A model generated the notes under the pieces. That model saw nothing but the letters and a program-made list of their open reading frames with translations, did not search any database and was not told the DNA's origin. The translations under genes and the position numbers were made by a program. A stretch of DNA of 64,000 nt from Theodoxus fluviatilis (taxonomy: Eukaryota; Mollusca; Gastropoda; Cycloneritida; Neritidae): assembly GCA_034096865.1 (NCBI GenBank), contig JAWQFJ010001142.1, positions 260,079 to 324,078 of the forward strand. Direction: 5' to 3'. How positions within the stretch are numbered: the stretch's first letter is position 1; each line of letters begins with the position of its first letter. Shown here one piece after another: positions 26,101 through 40,500 of this stretch.

Positions 26101-29100
26101 AGAGTACACACACTGTGCACCAGAGCTAAGTGTACACACGCTGTGCACCAGAGTTAAGTGTACACACACTGTGCACCAGAGTTAAGTGTACACACACTGT
26201 GCACCAGAGCTAAGTGTACACACACTGTGCACCAGAGTTAAGTGTACACACACTGTGCACCAGAGTTAAGTGTACACACGCTGTGCACCAGAGTTAAGTG
26301 TACACACACTGTGCACCAGAGCTAAGTGTACACACGCTGTGCACCAGAGTTAAGTGTACACACACTGTGCACCAGAGTTAAGTGTACACACACTGTGCAC
26401 CAGAGTTAAGTGTACACACACTGTGCACCAGAGCTAAGTGTACACACACTGTGCACCAGAGTTAAGTGTACACACACTGTGCACCAGAGTTAAGTGTACA
26501 CACACTGTGCACCAGAGTTAAGTGTACACACGCTGTGCACCAGAGCTAAGTGTACACACGCTGTGCACCAGAGTTAAGTGTACACACACTGCGCACCAGA
26601 GCTAAGTGTACACACACTGTGCACCAGAGTTAAGTGTACACACACTGTGCACCAGAGTTAAGTGTACACACGCTGTGCACCAGAGTTAAGTGTACACACA
26701 CTGTGCACCAGAGCTAAGTGTACACACGCTGTGCACCAGAGCTAAGTGTACACACACTGCGCACCAGAGTTAAGTGTACACACGCTGTGCACCAGAGCTA
26801 AGTGTACACACGCTGTGCACCAGAGCTAAGTGTACACACGCTGAGCACCAGAGCTAAGTGTACACACGCTGTGCACCAGAGCTAAGTGTACACACGCTGT
26901 GCACCAGAGCTAAGTGTACACACGCTGTGCACCAGAGCTAAGTGTACACACGCTGTGCACCAGAGCTAAGTGTACACACGCTGTGCACCAGAGTTAAGTG
27001 TACACACGCTGTGCACCAGAGCAAACTGTACACACACTGTGCACCAGAGCTAAGTGTACACACACTGTGCACCAGAGCTAAGTGTACACACACTGCGCAC
27101 CAGAGCAAAGTGTACACACACTGCGCACCAGAGTTAAGTGTACACACGCTGTGCACCAGAGTTAAGTGTACACACACTGCGCACCAGAGTTAAGAGTACA
27201 CACACTGTGCACCAGAGTTAAGTGTACACACGCTGTGCACCAGAGCTAAGTGTACACACACTGTGCACCAGAGCTAAGTGTACACACGCTGTGCACCAGA
27301 GCTAAGTGTACACACACTGCGCACCAGAGCAAAGTGTACACACGCTGTGCACCAGAGTTAAGTGTACACACGCTGTGCACCAGAGTTAAGTGTACACACA
27401 CTGCGCACCAGAGCAAAGTGTACACACGCTGTGCACCAGAGTTAAGTGTACACACACTGCGCACCAGAGTTAAGTGTACACACACTGCGCACCAGAGTTA
27501 AGTGTACACACACTGCGCACCAGAGTTAAGTGTACACACACTGTGCACCAGAGTTAAGTGTACACACGCTGTGCACCAGAGTTAAGTGTACACACACTGT
27601 GCACCAGAGTTAAGTGTACACACACTGTGCACCAGAGTTAAGTGTACACACACTGCGCACCAGAGTTAAGTGTACACACGCTGTGCACCAGAGCTAAGTG
27701 TACACACACTGTGCACCAGAGTTAAGAGTACACACACTGTGCACCAGAGTTAAGTGTACACACACTGTGCACCAGAGTTAAGTGTACACACACTGTGCAC
27801 CAGAGCTAAGTGTACACACACTGTGCACCAGAGTTAAGTGTACACACACTGTGCACCAGAGTTAAGTGTACACACACTGTGCACCAGAGCTAAGTGTACA
27901 CACACTGTGCACCAGAGTTAAGTGTACACACACTGTGCACCAGAGCTAAGTGTACACACGCTGTGCACCAGAGCTAAGTGTACACACGCTGTGCACCAGA
28001 GCTAAGTGTACACACACTGTGCACCAGAGTTAAGTGTACACACGCTGTGCACCAGAGCTAAGTGTACACACACTGTGCACCAGAGTTAAGTGTACACACG
28101 CTGTGCACCAGAGCTAAGTGTACACACACTGCGCACCAGAGCTAAGTGTACACACGCTGTGCACCAGAGTTAAGTGTACACACACTGTGCACCAGAGTTA
28201 AGTGTACACACGCTGCGCACCAGAGTTAAGTGTACACACACTGTGCACCAGAGTTAAGTGTACACACGCTGTGCACCAGAGTTAAGTGTACACACGCTGT
28301 GCACCAGAGTTAAGTGTACACACGCTGTGCACCAGAGTTAAGTGTACACACGCTGTGCACCAGAGCTAAGTGTACACACACTGTGCACCAGAGTTAAGTG
28401 TACACACGCTGTGCACCAGAGTTAAGTGTACACACACTGTGCACCAGAGTTAAGTGTACACACGCTGTGCACCAGAGTTAAGTGTACACACACTGTGCAC
28501 CAGAGTTAAGTGTACACACACTGTGCACCAGAGCTAAGTGTACACACACTGTGCACCAGAGCTAAGTGTACACACGCTGCGCACCAGAGCTAAGTGTACA
28601 CACACTGTGCACCAGAGCAAAGTGTACACACACTGCGCACCAGAGCAAACTGTACACACACTGCGCACCAGAGCTAACTGTACACACGCTGTGCACCAGA
28701 GTTAAGTGTACACACACTGCGCACCAGAGTTAAGTGTACACACACTGTGCACCAGAGCTAAGTGTACACACACTGTGCACCAGAGTTAAGAGTACACACA
28801 CTGTGCACCAGAGTTAAGTGTACACACGCTGTGCACCAGAGTTAAGTGTACACACACTGTGCACCAGAGTTAAGAGTACACACACTGTGCACCAGAGTTA
28901 AGAGTACACACACTGTGCACCAGAGTTAAGTGTACACACACTGCGCACCAGAGCTAAGTGTACACACACTGCGCACCAGAGCTAAGTGTACACACGCTGT
29001 GCACCAGAGCTAAGTGTACACACACTGTGCACCAGAGTTAAGTGTACACACACTGTGCACCAGAGCTAAGTGTACACACACTGTGCACCAGAGCTAAGTG

Positions 29101-32100
29101 TACACACACTGCGCACCAGAGCTAAGTGTACACACACTGCGCACCAGAGCTAAGTGTACACACGCTGTGCACCAGAGCTAAGTGTACACACACTGTGCAC
29201 CAGAGTTAAGTGTACACACACTGTGCACCAGAGCTAAGTGTACACACACTGTGCACCAGAGCTAAGTGTACACACACTGCGCACCAGAGCTAAGTGTACA
29301 CACACTGCGCACCAGAGCTAAGTGTACACACGCTGTGCACCAGAGCTAAGTGTACACACACTGTGCACCAGAGTTAAGTGTACACACACTGTGCACCAGA
29401 GTTAAGTGTACACACACTGCGCACCAGAGTTAAGTGTACACACACTGTGCACCAGAGTTAAGTGTACACACGCTGTGCACCAGAGCTAAGTGTACACACA
29501 CTGTGCACCAGAGCTAAGTGTACACACACTGTGCACCAGAGCAAAGTGTACACACACTGCGCACCAGAGCAAACTGTACACACACTGTGCACCAGAGTTA
29601 AGTGTACACACACTGTGCACCAGAGTTAAGTGTACACACACTGTGCACCAGAGTTAAGTGTACACACGCTGTGCACCAGAGTTAAGTGTACACACGCTGT
29701 GCACCAGAGTTAAGTGTACACACACTGTGCACCAGAGTTAAGTGTACACACACTGTGCACCAGAGTTAAGAGTACACACACTGTGCACCAGAGTTAAGTG
29801 TACACACACTGTGCACCAGAGCTAAGTGTACACACACTGCGCACCAGAGTTAAGTGTACACACACTGTGCACCAGAGCAAAGTGTACACACACTGCGCAC
29901 CAGAGTTAAGTGTACACACACTGTGCACCAGAGTTAAGTGTACACACACTGCGCACCAGAGCTAAGTGTACACACACTGCGCACCAGAGTTAAGTGTACA
30001 CACACTGTGCACCAGAGCAAACTGTACACACGCTGTGCACCAGAGCTAACTGTACACACACTGTGCACCAGAGCTAAGTGTACACACGCTGTGCACCAGA
30101 GCTAACTGTACACACACTGTGCACCAGAGCTAAGTGTACACACGCTGTGCACCAGAGCTAAGTGTACACACACTGCGCACCAGAGTTAAGTGTACACACA
30201 CTGTGCACCAGAGTTAAGTGTACACACGCTGTGCACCAGAGTTAAGTGTACACACGCTGTGCACCAGAGTTAAGTGTACACACACTGCGCACCAGAGTTA
30301 AGTGTACACACGCTGTGCACCAGAGTTAAGTGTACACACACTGTGCACCAGAGTTAAGTGTACACACGCTGTGCACCAGAGTTAAGTGTACACACACTGC
30401 GCACCAGAGTTAAGTGTACACACGCTGTGCACCAGAGTTAAGTGTACACACACTGTGCACCAGAGTTAAGTGTACACACACTGTGCACCAGAGTTAAGTG
30501 TACACACGCTGTGCACCAGAGTTAAGTGTACACACACTGCGCACCAGAGCTAAGTGTACACACACTGTGCACCAGAGTTAAGTGTACACACACTGTGCAC
30601 CAGAGCTAAGTGTACACACACTGTGCACCAGAGTTAAGTGTGCACATCCTGTGCACCAGAGCTAAGTGTACACACACTGCGCACCAGAGTTAAGTGTACA
30701 CACACTGTGCACCAGAGCTAAGTGTACACACACTGCGCACCAGAGCTAAGTGTACACACACTGCGCACCAGAGTTAAGTGTACACACACTGTGCACCAGA
30801 GTTAAGTGTACACACACTGTGCACCAGAGCTAAGTGTACACACACTGTGCACCAGAGTTAAGTGTACACACACTGCGCACCAGAGTTAAGTGTACACACG
30901 CTGTGCACCAGAGTTAAGTGTACACACGCTGTGCACCAGAGCTAAGTGTACACACGCTGTGCACCAGAGCTAAGTGTACACACACTGTGCACCAGAGTTA
31001 AGTGTACACACGCTGTGCACCAGAGCTAAGTGTACACACGCTGTGCACCAGAGCTAAGTGTACACACGCTGAGCACCAGAGCTAAGTGTACACACGCTGT
31101 GCACCAGAGCTAAGTGTACACACGCTGTGCACCAGAGCTAAGTGTACACACGCTGTGCACCAGAGCTAAGTGTACACACGCTGTGCACCAGAGCTAAGTG
31201 TACACACGCTGTGCACCAGAGTTAAGTGTACACACGCTGTGCACCAGAGCAAACTGTACACACACTGTGCACCAGAGCTAAGTGTACACACACTGTGCAC
31301 CAGAGCTAAGTGTACACACACTGCGCACCAGAGCAAAGTGTACACACACTGCGCACCAGAGTTAAGTGTACACACGCTGTGCACCAGAGTTAAGTGTACA
31401 CACACTGCGCACCAGAGTTAAGTGTACACACACTGTGCACCAGAGTTAAGTGTACACACGCTGTGCACCAGAGCTAAGTGTACACACACTGTGCACCAGA
31501 GCTAAGTGTACACACGCTGTGCACCAGAGCTAAGTGTACACACACTGCGCACCAGAGCAAAGTGTACACACGCTGTGCACCAGAGTTAAGTGTACACACG
31601 CTGTGCACCAGAGCTAAGTGTACACACACTGCGCACCAGAGCAAAGTGTACACACGCTGTGCACCAGAGTTAAGTGTACACACACTGCGCACCAGAGTTA
31701 AGTGTACACACACTGCGCACCAGAGTTAAGTGTACACACACTGCGCACCAGAGTTAAGTGTACACACACTGTGCACCAGAGTTAAGTGTACACACGCTGT
31801 GCACCAGAGTTAAGTGTACACACACTGTGCACCAGAGTTAAGTGTACACACACTGTGCACCAGAGTTAAGTGTACACACACTGCGCACCAGAGTTAAGTG
31901 TACACACGCTGTGCACCAGAGCTAAGTGTACACACACTGTGCACCAGAGTTAAGAGTACACACACTGTGCACCAGAGTTAAGTGTACACACACTGTGCAC
32001 CAGAGTTAAGTGTACACACACTGTGCACCAGAGCTAAGTGTACACACACTGTGCACCAGAGTTAAGTGTACACACACTGTGCACCAGAGTTAAGTGTACA

Positions 32101-35100
32101 CACACTGTGCACCAGAGCTAAGTGTACACACACTGTGCACCAGAGTTAAGTGTACACACACTGTGCACCAGAGCTAAGTGTACACACGCTGTGCACCAGA
32201 GCTAAGTGTACACACGCTGTGCACCAGAGCTAAGTGTACACACACTGTGCACCAGAGTTAAGTGTACACACGCTGTGCACCAGAGCTAAGTGTACACACA
32301 CTGTGCACCAGAGTTAAGTGTACACACGCTGTGCACCAGAGCTAAGTGTACACACACTGCGCACCAGAGCTAAGTGTACACACGCTGTGCACCAGAGTTA
32401 AGTGTACACACACTGTGCACCAGAGTTAAGTGTACACACGCTGCGCACCAGAGTTAAGTGTACACACACTGTGCACCAGAGTTAAGTGTACACACGCTGT
32501 GCACCAGAGTTAAGTGTACACACGCTGTGCACCAGAGTTAAGTGTACACACGCTGTGCACCAGAGTTAAGTGTACACACGCTGTGCACCAGAGCTAAGTG
32601 TACACACACTGTGCACCAGAGTTAAGTGTACACACGCTGTGCACCAGAGTTAAGTGTACACACACTGTGCACCAGAGTTAAGTGTACACACGCTGTGCAC
32701 CAGAGTTAAGTGTACACACACTGTGCACCAGAGTTAAGTGTACACACACTGTGCACCAGAGCTAAGTGTACACACACTGTGCACCAGAGCTAAGTGTACA
32801 CACGCTGCGCACCAGAGCTAAGTGTGCACATCCTGTGCACCAGAGCAAAGTGTACACACACTGCGCACCAGAGCAAACTGTACACACACTGCGCACCAGA
32901 GCTAACTGTACACACGCTGTGCACCAGAGTTAAGTGTACACACACTGCGCACCAGAGTTAAGTGTACACACACTGTGCACCAGAGCTAAGTGTACACACA
33001 CTGTGCACCAGAGTTAAGAGTACACACACTGTGCACCAGAGTTAAGTGTACACACGCTGTGCACCAGAGTTAAGTGTACACACACTGTGCACCAGAGTTA
33101 AGAGTACACACACTGTGCACCAGAGTTAAGAGTACACACACTGTGCACCAGAGTTAAGTGTACACACACTGCGCACCAGAGCTAAGTGTACACACACTGC
33201 GCACCAGAGCTAAGTGTACACACGCTGTGCACCAGAGCTAAGTGTACACACACTGTGCACCAGAGTTAAGTGTACACACACTGTGCACCAGAGCTAAGTG
33301 TACACACACTGTGCACCAGAGCTAAGTGTACACACACTGCGCACCAGAGCTAAGTGTACACACACTGCGCACCAGAGCTAAGTGTACACACGCTGTGCAC
33401 CAGAGCTAAGTGTACACACACTGTGCACCAGAGTTAAGTGTACACACACTGTGCACCAGAGCTAAGTGTACACACACTGTGCACCAGAGCTAAGTGTACA
33501 CACACTGCGCACCAGAGCTAAGTGTACACACACTGCGCACCAGAGCTAAGTGTACACACGCTGTGCACCAGAGCTAAGTGTACACACACTGTGCACCAGA
33601 GTTAAGTGTACACACACTGTGCACCAGAGTTAAGTGTACACACACTGCGCACCAGAGTTAAGTGTACACACACTGTGCACCAGAGTTAAGTGTACACACG
33701 CTGTGCACCAGAGCTAAGTGTACACACACTGTGCACCAGAGCTAAGTGTACACACACTGTGCACCAGAGCAAAGTGTACACACACTGCGCACCAGAGCAA
33801 ACTGTACACACACTGTGCACCAGAGTTAAGTGTACACACACTGTGCACCAGAGTTAAGTGTACACACACTGTGCACCAGAGTTAAGTGTACACACGCTGT
33901 GCACCAGAGTTAAGTGTACACACGCTGTGCACCAGAGTTAAGTGTACACACACTGTGCACCAGAGTTAAGTGTACACACACTGTGCACCAGAGTTAAGAG
34001 TACACACACTGTGCACCAGAGTTAAGTGTACACACACTGTGCACCAGAGCTAAGTGTACACACACTGCGCACCAGAGTTAAGTGTACACACACTGTGCAC
34101 CAGAGCAAAGTGTACACACACTGCGCACCAGAGTTAAGTGTACACACACTGTGCACCAGAGTTAAGTGTACACACACTGCGCACCAGAGCTAAGTGTACA
34201 CACACTGCGCACCAGAGTTAAGTGTACACACACTGTGCACCAGAGCAAACTGTACACACGCTGTGCACCAGAGCTAACTGTACACACACTGTGCACCAGA
34301 GCTAAGTGTACACACGCTGTGCACCAGAGCTAACTGTACACACACTGTGCACCAGAGCTAAGTGTACACACGCTGTGCACCAGAGCTAAGTGTACACACA
34401 CTGCGCACCAGAGTTAAGTGTACACACACTGTGCACCAGAGTTAAGTGTACACACGCTGTGCACCAGAGTTAAGTGTACACACGCTGTGCACCAGAGTTA
34501 AGTGTACACACACTGCGCACCAGAGTTAAGTGTACACACGCTGTGCACCAGAGTTAAGTGTACACACACTGTGCACCAGAGTTAAGTGTACACACGCTGT
34601 GCACCAGAGTTAAGTGTACACACACTGCGCACCAGAGTTAAGTGTACACACGCTGTGCACCAGAGTTAAGTGTACACACACTGTGCACCAGAGTTAAGTG
34701 TACACACACTGTGCACCAGAGTTAAGTGTACACACGCTGTGCACCAGAGTTAAGTGTACACACACTGCGCACCAGAGCTAAGTGTACACACACTGTGCAC
34801 CAGAGTTAAGTGTACACACACTGTGCACCAGAGCTAAGTGTACACACACTGTGCACCAGAGTTAAGTGTGCACATCCTGTGCACCAGAGCTAAGTGTACA
34901 CACACTGCGCACCAGAGTTAAGTGTACACACACTGTGCACCAGAGCTAAGTGTACACACACTGCGCACCAGAGCTAAGTGTACACACACTGCGCACCAGA
35001 GTTAAGTGTACACACACTGTGCACCAGAGTTAAGTGTACACACACTGTGCACCAGAGCTAAGTGTACACACACTGTGCACCAGAGTTAAGTGTACACACA

Positions 35101-37165
35101 CTGCGCACCAGAGTTAAGTGTACACACGCTGTGCACCAGAGTTAAGTGTACACACGCTGTGCACCAGAGCTAAGTGTACACACGCTGTGCACCAGAGCTA
35201 AGTGTACACACACTGTGCACCAGAGTTAAGTGTACACACGCTGTGCACCAGAGTTAAGTGTACACACACTGTGCACCAGAGCTAAGTGTACACACGCTGT
35301 GCACCAGAGTTAAGTGTACACACACTGTGCACCAGAGTTAAGTGTACACACGCTGTGCACCAGAGTTAAGTGTACACACACTGTGCACCAGAGCTAAGTG
35401 TACACACGCTGTGCACCAGAGCTAAGTGTACACACACTGTGCACCAGAGCTAAGTGTACACACACTGCGCACCAGAGTTAAGTGTACACACGCTGTGCAC
35501 CAGAGCTAAGTGTACACACACTGTGCACCAGAGTTAAGTGTACACACACTGTGCACCAGAGTTAAGTGTACACACACTGCGCACCAGAGTTAAGTGTACA
35601 CACACTGTGCACCAGAGTTAAGTGTACACACACTGTGCACCAGAGTTAAGTGTACACACACTGTGCACCAGAGTTAAGAGTACACACACTGTGCACCAGA
35701 GTTAAGTGTACACACGCTGTGCACCAGAGTTAAGTGTACACACGCTGTGCACCAGAGTTAAGTGTACACACACTGCGCACCAGAGCTAAGTGTACTGTTG
35801 CGGCCACCCACCTCTGTTTTATTTCTCTGTATGGTTTAGGTAAAATGCCTACCCTGTGCTACGTTTTCTGTGTGAGCTAATGAAGCATCGTACCACTACC
35901 ACTATGAATTGTGTGTTTATGCATGTTTTAAGTAAGGAATACTTAAGGATATAGAAGCCAGCCAGACCTCAACTAAATGTAGTTTATTAAGCAACCAGCC
36001 ATGCCTTTAGAATATTATTGTGTTGGTGGAAGGAGTGAAGTTGGGCGCCAAGATTGTGCTGACGGTGCCAGACTTTGAACACAGTGGGACGAAAATGCGC
36101 CAATTTTCTCTTCTTTCCCATTGGCCCAGAGTAGTGAACTTTTAAGAGTTTGGGCGGTAGAAAAGTGCTTAGTCAGCAGGCGCCAAACATCCCCTTCTTC
36201 CCATTGGTGAATTTCTGAGACTCTCAATGGAGACGTGGAAGAAGATATAAATGCAGGCAGCAGTCTGCTAGGGGACTGGCGTGTTTGCTCCTCTCCCCAG
36301 GAGCACTGAAAGAATACGACATGGTATCAATTAAGGCCAGTCTGAACTAGGGGCAAGGGCAGGGAATGGCGTCCCTCCCCACCCCCCTACAACACCGCCT
36401 CCAGCCCCCCTGGATGGAGGAGATGCCGGCAGCCGCTCGCCCACAAGCTGCAACCAAGCGGAGATGACCCTGACCCCGCCACCAGACACGGGAGAGGAGA
36501 GATGGGGCCAGTTCAACCTCCCCTCTTGCAGGCCCACCCCTGCATCAGTCGACATCCCCTCCACCCCCCAAGACAACCCCCTTCTGGAGCAGCCACGGGG
36601 TCAACTGCCCTGACCCCCTTCAGCACAGACAACCACAGGGTCACGCCGCCCTGACACCTTTCATCATTCCTCCACAGAACGGACTCAGTGAACTCAGATA
36701 AGTTTTTACCATGATACTACATGTATAGAAAAGGCTGGCTGGCTAAAAGAACTAGAATTTTGAACACAGAAGTTTTTTTATTATTATTCATGCACGTTGA
36801 TTTACTGATCATTGTTCTATCACTTCCAGTGTTATTAAAGTCATTTTTGTATTTGACCTCTGCATCCATCTTCTCTGTTGCCTTGTCCAGTCTTGACAGC
36901 GAGAAAGGTGAATGAATATTGCATGCAGCAGTGCGTTTACCCCTAGACATCTTCTTCATTAAGAATAATCAGAGCACGGCATGTAATATGTACACACACT
37001 GCGCACCAGAGTTAAGTGTACACACGCTGTGCACCAGAGCTAAGTGTACACACGCTGTGCACCAGAGTTAAGTGTACACAGGCTGGCAGGGTGAGGCCAC
37101 TTCTGGCACGAAGTACATACACACACACACACACCGACATACAGAGACCACTGCCAGTAAACACA

Positions 37166-37214
<49 letters not shown>

Positions 37215-37237
37215 GACATACAGAGACCACTGCCAGT

Positions 37238-37274
<37 letters not shown>

Positions 37275-37399
37275 TACAGAGACCACTGCCAGTACATGGA
37301 CACACCACACACACACACACACACAGATCACTGCCAGTACATGGACACACACACACACACATACACACAGAGAGACATACAGAGACCACTGCCAGTATA

Positions 37400-37432
<33 letters not shown>

Positions 37433-37500
37433 TCACTGCCAGTACATGGACACACACACACACACACATACACACAGAGAGACATACAGAGACCACTGCC

Positions 37501-37537
<37 letters not shown>

Positions 37538-40500
37538 CACTGCCAGTACATGGAAGGGCTGTGTACAGGTGGGTTAAGCCTGGGTCACATTAGAGCCAGA
37601 CTGCCTGGCCCTGGTGCCATGGCGGGGTATGGTGCAGTGGGCACAGGAGAAGGCTTCACCAATCACGGGGTATGGTGCAGTGGGCACAGGAGAAGGCTTC
37701 ACCAATCACGGGGTATGGTGCAGTGGGCACAGGAGAAGGCTTCACCAATCACGGGGTATGGTGCAGTGGGCACAGGAGAAGGCTTCACCAATCATGGGGT
37801 ATGGTGCAGTGGGCACAGGAGAAGGCTTCACCAATCACGGGGTATGGTGCAGTGGGCACAGGAGAAGGCTTCACCAATCACGGGGTATGGTGCAGTGGGC
37901 ACAGGAGAAGGCTTCACCAATCACGGGGTATGGTGCAGTGGGCACAGGAGAAGGCTTCACCAATCACGGGGTATGGTGCAGTGGGCACAGGAGAAGGCTT
38001 CACCAATCACGGGGTATGGTGCAGTGGGCACAGGAGAAGGCTTCACCAATCACGGGGTATGGTGCAGTGGGCACAGGAGAAGGCTTCACCAATCACGGGG
38101 TATGGTGCAGTGGGCACAGGAGAAGGCTTCACCAATCACGGGGTATGGTGCAGTGGGCACAGGAGAAGGCTTCACCAATCACGGGGTATGGTGCAGTGGG
38201 CACAGGAGAAGGCTTCACCAATCACGGGGTATGGTGCAGTGGGCACAGGAGAAGGCTTCACCAATCACGGGGTATGGTGCAGTGGGCACAGGAGAAGGCT
38301 TCACCAATCACGGGGTATGGTGCAGTGGGCACAGGAGAAGGCTTCACCAATCACGGGGTATGGTGCAGTGGGCACAGGAGAAGGCTTCACCAATCACGGG
38401 GTATGGTGCAGTGGGCACAGGAGAAGGCTTCACCAATCACGGGGTATGGTGCAGTGGGCACAGGAGAAGGCTTCACCAATCACGGGGTATGGTGCAGTGG
38501 GCACAGGAGAAGGCTTCACCAATCACGGGGTATGGTGCAGTGGGCACAGGAGAAGGCTTCACCAATCACGGGGTATGGTGCAGTGGGCACAGGAGAAGGC
38601 TTCACCAATCACGGGGTATGGTGCAGTGGGCACAGGAGAAGGCTTCACCAATCACGGGGTATGGTGCAGTGGGCACAGGAGAAGGCTTCACCAATCACGG
38701 GGTATGGTGCAGTGGGCACAGGAGAAGGCTTCACCAATCACGGGGTATGGTGCAGTGGGCACAGGAGAAGGCTTCACCAATCACGGGGTATGGTGCAGTG
38801 GGCACAGGAGAAGGCTTCACCAATCACGGGGTATGGTGCAGTGGGCACAGGAGAAGGCTTCACCAATCACGGGGTATGGTGCAGTGGGCACAGGAGAAGG
38901 CTTCACCAATCACGGGGTATGGTGCAGTGGGCACAGGAGAAGGCTTCACCAATCGCGGGGTATGGTGCAGTGGGCACAGGAGAAGGCTTCACCAATCACG
39001 GGGTATGGTGCAGTGGGCACAGGAGAAGGCTTCACCAATCGCGGGGTATGGTGCAGTGGGCACAGGAGAAGGCTTCACCAATCACGGGGTATGGTGCAGT
39101 GGGCACAGGAGAAGGCTTCACCAATCGCGGGGTATGGTGCAGTGGGCACAGGAGAAGGCTTCACCAATCGCGGGGTATGGTGCAGTGGGCACAGGAGAAG
39201 GCTTCACCAATCACGGGGTATGGTGCAGTGGGCACAGGAGAAGGCTTCACCAATCGCGGGGTATGGTGCAGTGGGCACAGGAGAAGGCTTCACCAATCAC
39301 GGGGTATGGTGCAGTGGGCACAGGAGAAGGCTTCACCAATCACGGGGTATGGTGCAGTGGGCACAGGAGAAGGCTTCACCAATCACGGGGTATGGTGCAG
39401 TGGGCACAGGAGAAGGCTTCACCAATCACGGGGTATGGTGCAGTGGGCACAGGAGAAGGCTTCACCAATCACGGGGTATGGTGCAGTGGGCACAGGAGAA
39501 GGCTTCACCAATCACGGGGTATGGTGCAGTGGGCACAGGAGAAGGCTTCACCAATCACGGGGTATGGTGCAGTGGGCACAGGAGAAGGCTTCACCAATCA
39601 CGGGGTATGGTGCAGTGGGCACAGGAGAAGGCTTCACCAATCACGGGGTATGGTGCAGTGGGCACAGGAGAAGGCTTCACCAATCACGGGGTATGGTGCA
39701 GTGGGCACAGGAGAAGGCTTCACCAATCACGGGGTATGGTGCAGTGGGCACAGGAGAAGGCTTCACCAATCACGGGGTATGGTGCAGTGGGCACAGGAGA
39801 AGGCTTCACCAATCACGGGGTATGGTGCAGTGGGCACAGGAGAAGGCTTCACCAATCACGGGGTATGGTGCAGTGGGCACAGGAGAAGGCTTCACCAATC
39901 ACGGGGTATGGTGCAGTGGGCACAGGAGAAGGCTTCACCAATCACGGGGTATGGTGCAGTGGGCACAGGAGAAGGCTTCACCAATCACGGGGTATGGTGC
40001 AGTGGGCACAGGAGAAGGCTTCACCAATCACGGGGTATGGTGCAGTGGGCACAGGAGAAGGCTTCACCAATCACGGGGTATGGTGCAGTGGGCACAGGAG
40101 AAGGCTTCACCAATCACGGGGTATGGTGCAGTGGGCACAGGAGAAGGCTTCACCAATCACGGGGTATGGTGCAGTGGGCACAGGAGAAGGCTTCACCAAT
40201 CACGGGGTATGGTGCAGTGGGCACAGGAGAAGGCTTCACCAATCACGGGGTATGGTGCAGTGGGCACAGGAGAAGGCTTCACCAATCACGGGGTATGGTG
40301 CAGTGGGCACAGGAGAAGGCTTCACCAATCACGGGGTATGGTGCAGTGGGCACAGGAGAAGGCTTCACCAATCACGGGGTATGGTGCAGTGGGCACAGGA
40401 GAAGGCTTCACCAATCACGGGGTATGGTGCAGTGGGCACAGGAGAAGGCTTCACCAATCACGGGGTATGGTGCAGTGGGCACAGGAGAAGGCTTCACCAA

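Noticed and set aside
25401..35795. CRISPR-like array of 28-bp repeats
   Set aside because: Units are head to tail with no spacers, the context is an intron of an animal gene, and no cas genes are present.
36362..36480. Short plus-strand frame starting ATGGCGTCCCTCC inside the LTR-type element as a gag start
   Set aside because: It stops after about 33 codons and has no nucleocapsid or capsid motif.
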